Shown: positions 59,757 through 64,000 of the stretch, one piece after another
Layout of the letters: each line of letters starts with the position of its first letter
How positions within the stretch are numbered: position 1 is the stretch's first letter
Assembly: GCA_017513135.1 (NCBI GenBank)
Contig: JAFWDH010000019.1
Span: 1 to 64,000, forward strand
Source: Oscillospiraceae bacterium
GTDB lineage: Bacteria > Bacillota > Clostridia > Oscillospirales > Ruminococcaceae
DNA length: 64,000 nt
Reading direction: 5' to 3'
The notes under the pieces: model-generated
The model's input: only the letters and a program-made list of their open reading frames with translations
What the model was told of the DNA's origin: nothing
Databases searched by the model: none
Made by a program: the position numbers and the translations under genes

Positions 59757-60194
59757 TCAGGTCCTTCTCATCATGATCAGGAATTCGGAAGTTTCTTCCT
59801 CGGGCTTCTTCTCCGGTGTGAGACGGAAGCCGTGCCTCTCATAGAAGCGTATCGCGTCCCGGTTCTTCTCGAGGACCCACAGGTGATCTGCGCCGTGCTC
59901 CATGACGGCGTACTCCAGAAGGGCGGAGCCGATGCCTTTTCCGTGAAGGACGGGCTCCACGAACAGATTGACCACCTCCGTGCCGTTGATCATGACGTAG
60001 CCCTTTACAGCGCCGTCATCATAGACGTACAGGCGGTCCATCTCGCCGGCGAAGTATTCGGCGAGGGACGGGACCTGCAGCTCGCAGAAATAATAGATGT
60101 CGCTGCGGAAGATGGGGTAGAAGTACATGCGGTAGTTGAAAATCCTTATCTCGGCGATCCTCGCGAGATCTTCTGCTGTTGCTTTTCTTATCAT
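59757..60194 (-). CDS. GNAT-family N-acetyltransferase
   Basis: 145 residues. MIRKATAEDLARIAEIR start, acetyl-CoA binding HGKGIGSALLEYAV and FYERHGFRLTPEKK are the usual GNAT features. Acceptor unknown. It lies 28 bp downstream of the TIR-DUF6273 gene on the same strand. Confidence 0.9.
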   Translation of the reverse strand: MIRKATAEDLARIAEIRIFNYRMYFYPIFRSDIYYFCELQVPSLAEYFAGEMDRLYVYDDGAVKGYVMINGTEVVNLFVEPVLHGKGIGSALLEYAVMEHGADHLWVLEKNRDAIRFYERHGFRLTPEKKPEEETSEFLIMMRRT

Positions 60195-60222
60195 TGCGCT
60201 TCCTCAAACAGTAGAGAAGGGA

Positions 60223-62856
60223 TCAGTCATTGAGCATGATCCACATGGCGGGTCGGACCGCGTTGAAGTCGCTGTCGACAAACGATCCGTATTCCGGACC
60301 GACGGTACCGATCCCGTATATGAACATAGCGCTGTCCGGGCTGTCAGAGAGAGTGCGCAGCCACCAATCGCAAGGCGCATCATCGGGTATCGATCTGCTC
60401 TTGCTGCTGCAGTATGCCGTGGCGCTGCACTGGCGTTCTGAGTCATCATCGAAATACTGCTGAGCTTCGGATACGCTGAGGAGGAATACCTTATCCACAG
60501 TATCGTTTCCGGGGTCCGCGCTGCTTTCATCCGTCGAATCGGCTGTTACGGCTGTGTCAGCTATCATCTCAATTTCTCCCGGTGTGAATGCGGTGTTCAG
60601 AAACTCCCCGTTGAGCCATTCTCTCAGCGCGCTGGTCTCCCATGTGACATCTGAGCGCTCGGAATGGTAACCGCGGCAGTCTAGCGCGTATTTGCTGATG
60701 ACGAGGAGCTTCTCTTCATCGCTTGCAAGAACTGTCCATTCTATGAATTCGGTTCCGTCAGAGCGTCTGTTATCCTGTTCGTAAGTGCCGAGGTACAGTG
60801 TGTTTCCCGGCTGATGGGAGTAACGGTACTGTTTAGCCTCATAATCTGAACGCAGTTCTTCCGCTCTCTCCCTGCTGTCCAGGAACCCGCGAAGCTCCAC
60901 GAAATACTCGAATGCAGTGATAGGATCGTTGATCTCGATCCTCCACAGAGCCTCCCTGTATTTGCGGTAAGGCACCACGAACCTGTTCCAGAAGATCAGA
61001 ACAGCTGCTGCCAGAACGGCGATGACCGCTATGATGACCGCTGCTTTTGCAGGTCTGCTGAGCTTTTTGGCGATCTTTTCCGGATCGCTTACCTGATCAT
61101 CAGCATGTCTGTTTTTCTTTATCCTGCGGAGCTTGGAGAGCGCGCTCAGCAGCATGCAGAACAGGAATCCCCCGAAGAAGAGCAGGTTGAAGAGTCCGAG
61201 TTTGTTCAAAAGACTATCAACGTTTCTGTTCATCCAGACATAGTAACAGACCTGGACAGCTGTCACAGCGGCACATGAGATGATCTCATACAGGATGTTG
61301 TCCGCCTGCGGGCCGATCTTAGAGGACCACAGTCTCTTTATCGGATATACGAATGCCCACACGAGGAACAGAGATCCCAGGATGATCTTGAACCTGTCCT
61401 GAACGGTAAGAGAGAAAAGTATCAGCGGGACGAAAGCCAGCAACTGCCAGATGTTCATCGCGCTGCTGTCCTTGCCGCTCTCATGAGTTTCGGCATATTC
61501 CTTGCGTACCGAAGCCAAAGATACAGATTCCTTCGTATCAGGCATCATGCTGATAAGGGACTCCGGCCACTTATCTATTGAATTCTGACCGTTTTCTTTA
61601 CAGAATTTGGCATATTCTCCAGCCAAACCGGACAGCTCCTGTTCCGCTTTCTCTTTTTCCTTTGACGAACAGCTGACGGGTGCCCCGCGCAGGAGTGCAT
61701 TTCTCATGACCGAATCCCTTAGTTCATCGTTCTCTATCTTGAGGATATTGTCGATATACTCTAAATCAATATTTGTGAATGTTCTTTCTTTCGACACTCT
61801 TCTGTTGTGTGTCAAAGAGAGGATAAGCGCCAGGACAGGAGTGAAGACCAGAGGCGTGAACCAGAACAGTTGCGCGGCAAACGTCATCCAGAGCCCCAGC
61901 AGCGTCAGAATGACGATAACCGTGATCTTCCACGGCTCATCCCATAGGTGCCATATCGACTTGGTAGGCTTACTCACGATAGCAGCTTTTTCAGCTTCAA
62001 GATGATTTATGATTTCCTCATGGTGCTGTTTCAAGGCGTCATTTGCGGATAAGACAGCAGAGTTGTACTCCTTCATGATGCCGATGTAGTCCGAGAAGAC
62101 CTTCCCATACTGATCCTTGTCGGATTCACTCATAAAAGCCGATGCCGATTCATACAGACTGCTGAGCTTTTCGATATCCGGGTCAGTCAGACGCAGGGCA
62201 TGGAAGTTCTTGGTGAAGGATACGATCCTGCCCCACCAGCACCTGCAGTCCTGAGGAGTCAGCTCGCATGCTTCCTCACAGGCTTTTTCCGCCTTTTCCC
62301 ACTGTTCCAGCTTTATGAAAGCCTCCGCCGCCTCAAGGCATGCGGCCGCTCTCTGCTTGTTGTCCGCTGCGGACGGTCCGGTCTTCTGCCCGCTGCCGTT
62401 TGACGGCCTGAGCTCGCCGTTTATCTCTTTGATGCCGTTTACGATGTGGGTGACTATGTCATTGAGTGAAAAGAACTTCTTCTCGAAGGACTGGTACTGT
62501 CTCAGTGCCCTCGGCAGGTCGTTGGGGCTCAGTCCGTCGACGTAGGTGAACAGCTTTCCGCGTTTCCTTCCGCTCAGCAGGTCGTTGTGGAACCCGTACC
62601 ACTCGTACCTGACCCACTGCGATTCGATATGCTCCGCGGTAGTGGCGACCACGACCAGCACGCTGCATGAATCGAGCTCACTGTCGATCGCTTTGGCATA
62701 ATCGTCCTGCCCCAGCTCCCGCAGCGATTCCGTCGCGAAGAAACAGCTGACGCCGACTGCGGTCAGTGCATCGTAAAGTTCCCTGGCCATCTCAGCGTCT
62801 CTTGTCAGAACACCGTTATCGGTATTCTTGTAGGAAATAAACACCTGGCTTGGCAT
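60223..62856 (-). CDS. TIR-domain protein with TPR-like region, membrane helices and DUF6273 domain
   Basis: 877 residues from the ATG at 62856, which follows AAGGAG. Residues 1-145 are a TIR domain (MPSQVFISYKNTDNG, SCFFATESL, SQWVRYEW with W81 and candidate catalytic E85). Residues ~170-300 contain TPR-like helical repeats (AAACLEAAEAFIKLEQWEKAEKACEEACELTP). Several membrane helices follow (about 325-365, 470-560 and 600-630), then a C-terminal DUF6273 domain (YLGTYEQDNRRSDGTEFIEWTVL, CRGYHSE, WWLRTLSDS, AVRPAMWI). TIR plus DUF6273 proteins occur in gut Clostridia; the function is unknown but an NADase-type defence or stress role is possible. Confidence 0.88.
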   Translation of the reverse strand: MPSQVFISYKNTDNGVLTRDAEMARELYDALTAVGVSCFFATESLRELGQDDYAKAIDSELDSCSVLVVVATTAEHIESQWVRYEWYGFHNDLLSGRKRGKLFTYVDGLSPNDLPRALRQYQSFEKKFFSLNDIVTHIVNGIKEINGELRPSNGSGQKTGPSAADNKQRAAACLEAAEAFIKLEQWEKAEKACEEACELTPQDCRCWWGRIVSFTKNFHALRLTDPDIEKLSSLYESASAFMSESDKDQYGKVFSDYIGIMKEYNSAVLSANDALKQHHEEIINHLEAEKAAIVSKPTKSIWHLWDEPWKITVIVILTLLGLWMTFAAQLFWFTPLVFTPVLALILSLTHNRRVSKERTFTNIDLEYIDNILKIENDELRDSVMRNALLRGAPVSCSSKEKEKAEQELSGLAGEYAKFCKENGQNSIDKWPESLISMMPDTKESVSLASVRKEYAETHESGKDSSAMNIWQLLAFVPLILFSLTVQDRFKIILGSLFLVWAFVYPIKRLWSSKIGPQADNILYEIISCAAVTAVQVCYYVWMNRNVDSLLNKLGLFNLLFFGGFLFCMLLSALSKLRRIKKNRHADDQVSDPEKIAKKLSRPAKAAVIIAVIAVLAAAVLIFWNRFVVPYRKYREALWRIEINDPITAFEYFVELRGFLDSRERAEELRSDYEAKQYRYSHQPGNTLYLGTYEQDNRRSDGTEFIEWTVLASDEEKLLVISKYALDCRGYHSERSDVTWETSALREWLNGEFLNTAFTPGEIEMIADTAVTADSTDESSADPGNDTVDKVFLLSVSEAQQYFDDDSERQCSATAYCSSKSRSIPDDAPCDWWLRTLSDSPDSAMFIYGIGTVGPEYGSFVDSDFNAVRPAMWIMLND

Positions 62857-62951
62857 GCTCTTCTCCTTAGAGATCAATTGATCGGATGTCTGCATCGTAC
62901 AGACGGATCCGCATATATCTTTATATTATGCTTCCGCAGGCCGCGGAACGC

Positions 62952-63377
62952 TCACTTCATGTTTATGAGGGCGAGACCGGCGAGGCACACGGCGACGCCC
63001 ACCAGCTTGTTCCAGGTGAGCGCTTCCTGAAAGAGAAGGACGCCCATGGCTATCAGCGCGAACTCAAGGAGAGCGCTCATCACAAGGTGAGCGGTGCTCA
63101 TCTCCCATCCGGCTCTGAATGCGTATATGAAGCCCGCCTCCAGCCCCACGAGGGATATGCCCAGCACGAAGGGCACCCAGTTGAGCCTGTGGTACTCCTG
63201 AACCAGGCTCTTTCCTCCCAGCGCATAGAACATCACGGCGCTGACGGCTGCGCCGACAAGATAGGTGACGGTCAGCGACGCGAGGGGATTCAGATCCTCA
63301 GGCGCCGATTTGGTGCACAGCTGGTAGATGACGCTAGACAGGACGACCAGCGCGATCGGCCATACATATGAGAGCAT
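62952..63377 (-). CDS. EamA-like half-size transporter
   Basis: 141 residues with four to five membrane helices, the size of a half EamA/SMR-type unit (VVLSSVIYQLCTKSAP, VTYLVGAAVSAVMFYAL, WVPFVLGISLVGLEAGFIYAFRAGW, LVGVAVCLAGLALIN). The pattern STAHLVMSALLEFALIAMGVLLFQEALTWNKL matches EamA segments. It probably works as a dimer; substrate unknown. 24 bp downstream of a GNAT gene. Confidence 0.8.
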   Translation of the reverse strand: MLSYVWPIALVVLSSVIYQLCTKSAPEDLNPLASLTVTYLVGAAVSAVMFYALGGKSLVQEYHRLNWVPFVLGISLVGLEAGFIYAFRAGWEMSTAHLVMSALLEFALIAMGVLLFQEALTWNKLVGVAVCLAGLALINMK

Positions 63378-63400
63378 CGGATACCTCCGGGGAAATGATG

Positions 63401-63904
63401 TTATGGCTGCAGCTCTTTTGAGAGCAGCCTGAATCCTTTTTCGTCGTACAGGGGCTTCATGCCGGGATCCCTGTCGCAGGGATCGTAATGGCAGTGCTTG
63501 ACGAGCCTGTCGAAGCCCAGGCGCCTGTACAGTCTCTCGTTGCGCTCCTCGTCTACTCCTATGGTGACGCGCCTGATGCCCATGGCCCCCAGCTCGCTGA
63601 GCACCGTGTTCATGAGAAGAGTGCCGATGCCCTGACCGCGGTACTCTCTCTTTATGCGGAAGGCGCAGAGATAGGCGGTGCCTTCTCCGTCTGCGAAGTC
63701 CCTGTCTTCCTCTATGTCGAAGAAGGCGTAGAGCTCTCCTATGAGATCTCCGTCTTTCTCGACGGTCCAGAACACGGCGTTTCCCTCAGAGATGTTTTTC
63801 ATGAAGTAGACCGCGGTGGCCGGCGCCGTGTCAGGGCTGTAGCCCCACAGAGCGAGCATCTCGTCCGCTCCGGCTCTTCTTATGACCATTCCGTCCGCTG
63901 TCAT
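63401..63904 (-). CDS. GNAT-family N-acetyltransferase
   Basis: 167 residues. The acetyl-CoA binding motif REYRGQGIGTLLMNTVLSELG and NERLYRRLGFDRLVKHCHYDP are typical. MTADGMVIRRAGADEMLALWGYSPDTAPATAV is the N-terminal substrate part. Its ATG overlaps the TGA of the upstream gene (ATGA). Acceptor unknown. Confidence 0.9.
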   Translation of the reverse strand: MTADGMVIRRAGADEMLALWGYSPDTAPATAVYFMKNISEGNAVFWTVEKDGDLIGELYAFFDIEEDRDFADGEGTAYLCAFRIKREYRGQGIGTLLMNTVLSELGAMGIRRVTIGVDEERNERLYRRLGFDRLVKHCHYDPCDRDPGMKPLYDEKGFRLLSKELQP

Positions 63905-64000
63905 CCCTGTTTCTCTTCTCCGTACCCGAAGAATTCACGCAGCCCCTCCTTTGAGAGAAGGATCTCCCTGGTGAAGCCGTAATGCGAAGCCGCAGACAAT
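63901..64000 (-). CDS. C-terminal end of a gene entering from the right edge
   Basis: Only the last 32 residues are visible (…REILLSKEGLREFFGYGEEKQG, then TGA at 63903-63901). The stop overlaps the GNAT start, so the two are translationally coupled. Too little to name a function. Confidence 0.6.
   Translation of the reverse strand, partial: LSAASHYGFTREILLSKEGLREFFGYGEEKQG

Noticed and set aside
1-64000. CRISPR array, rRNA or tRNA genes
   Set aside because: No regularly spaced repeats, rRNA segments or tRNA cloverleaf sequences were noticed when reading the window.

Overview
This 64 kb window looks like chromosome from a strictly anaerobic, moderately GC-rich member of the Bacillota (Clostridia-like). 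The reasons are an [FeFe] hydrogenase next to a NuoF/GltD-type flavoprotein, a MetF-MetV-RnfC2 methylenetetrahydrofolate reductase module of the kind known from acetogens, PadR/DUF1700/DUF4097 and ECF-sigma operons, strong AGGAGG ribosome binding sites, TTG starts, and frequent ATA and AGG/AGA codons. No rRNA, tRNA or CRISPR array was seen. The assignment to a lineage is inference.

Layout. 1-0.66 kb: the 5' part of a TnpB/IS605-OrfB gene running off the left edge, followed by an IS-like hairpin. 0.67-7 kb: CPBP protease, ECF sigma factor with a membrane partner, a class C serine hydrolase, a GNAT enzyme and a membrane glycerophosphodiesterase. 7-14.6 kb: a zinc-ribbon/TPR membrane protein, an MFS transporter, a truncated PAP2 remnant, the PadR-DUF1700-DUF4097 operon and a DUF3786 protein. 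14.7-22.6 kb: a TetR-controlled pair of membrane-anchored alpha/beta hydrolases, an operon of class I glutamine amidotransferase, alpha/beta hydrolase, small membrane protein and M20 peptidase, and a second class C serine hydrolase.

22.8-26.4 kb holds the most unusual gene: about 1190 residues with a TIR domain (probably preceded by a second TIR-like domain) joined to an almost complete SecA-like body. The SecA Walker A and DEAD-type motifs are destroyed, but the scaffold and the C-terminal SEC-C zinc motif are kept. A second TIR protein (TIR, TPR-like, membrane segments, DUF6273) lies at 60.2-62.9 kb.

26.5-40.7 kb: MBL hydrolase, glyoxalase, the TetR/[FeFe] hydrogenase locus with an ECF-type membrane protein, a PrsW protease, a CPT-like kinase, two tandem esterases, an aldo-keto reductase and a type B carboxylesterase. 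Between the last two sits an AT-rich AbiEi/AbiEii-like two-gene island at 37.2-39.05 kb, flanked by a ~74 bp direct repeat that includes the host terminator and the last codons of the carboxylesterase. 41-43.5 kb: a pair of large proteins of unknown function. 43.75-47.1 kb: LysR regulator, a YcjY-like hydrolase and a flavodoxin-domain lipoprotein. 47.2-64 kb is read almost entirely on the minus strand: mnmA, many small unknown proteins, a kinase, a thioesterase, an HD phosphohydrolase, an MFS transporter, a HEAT-repeat protein, the metF/metV/MetV-RnfC2 operon, the TIR-DUF6273 gene, an EamA-like half transporter and acetyltransferases.

The hydrogenase/flavoprotein pair and the MetF/MetV/RnfC2 operon are the coherent energy-metabolism modules; the two TIR genes and the AbiE pair are candidate defence genes. 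All family names come from motif recognition by eye; no database search was run.
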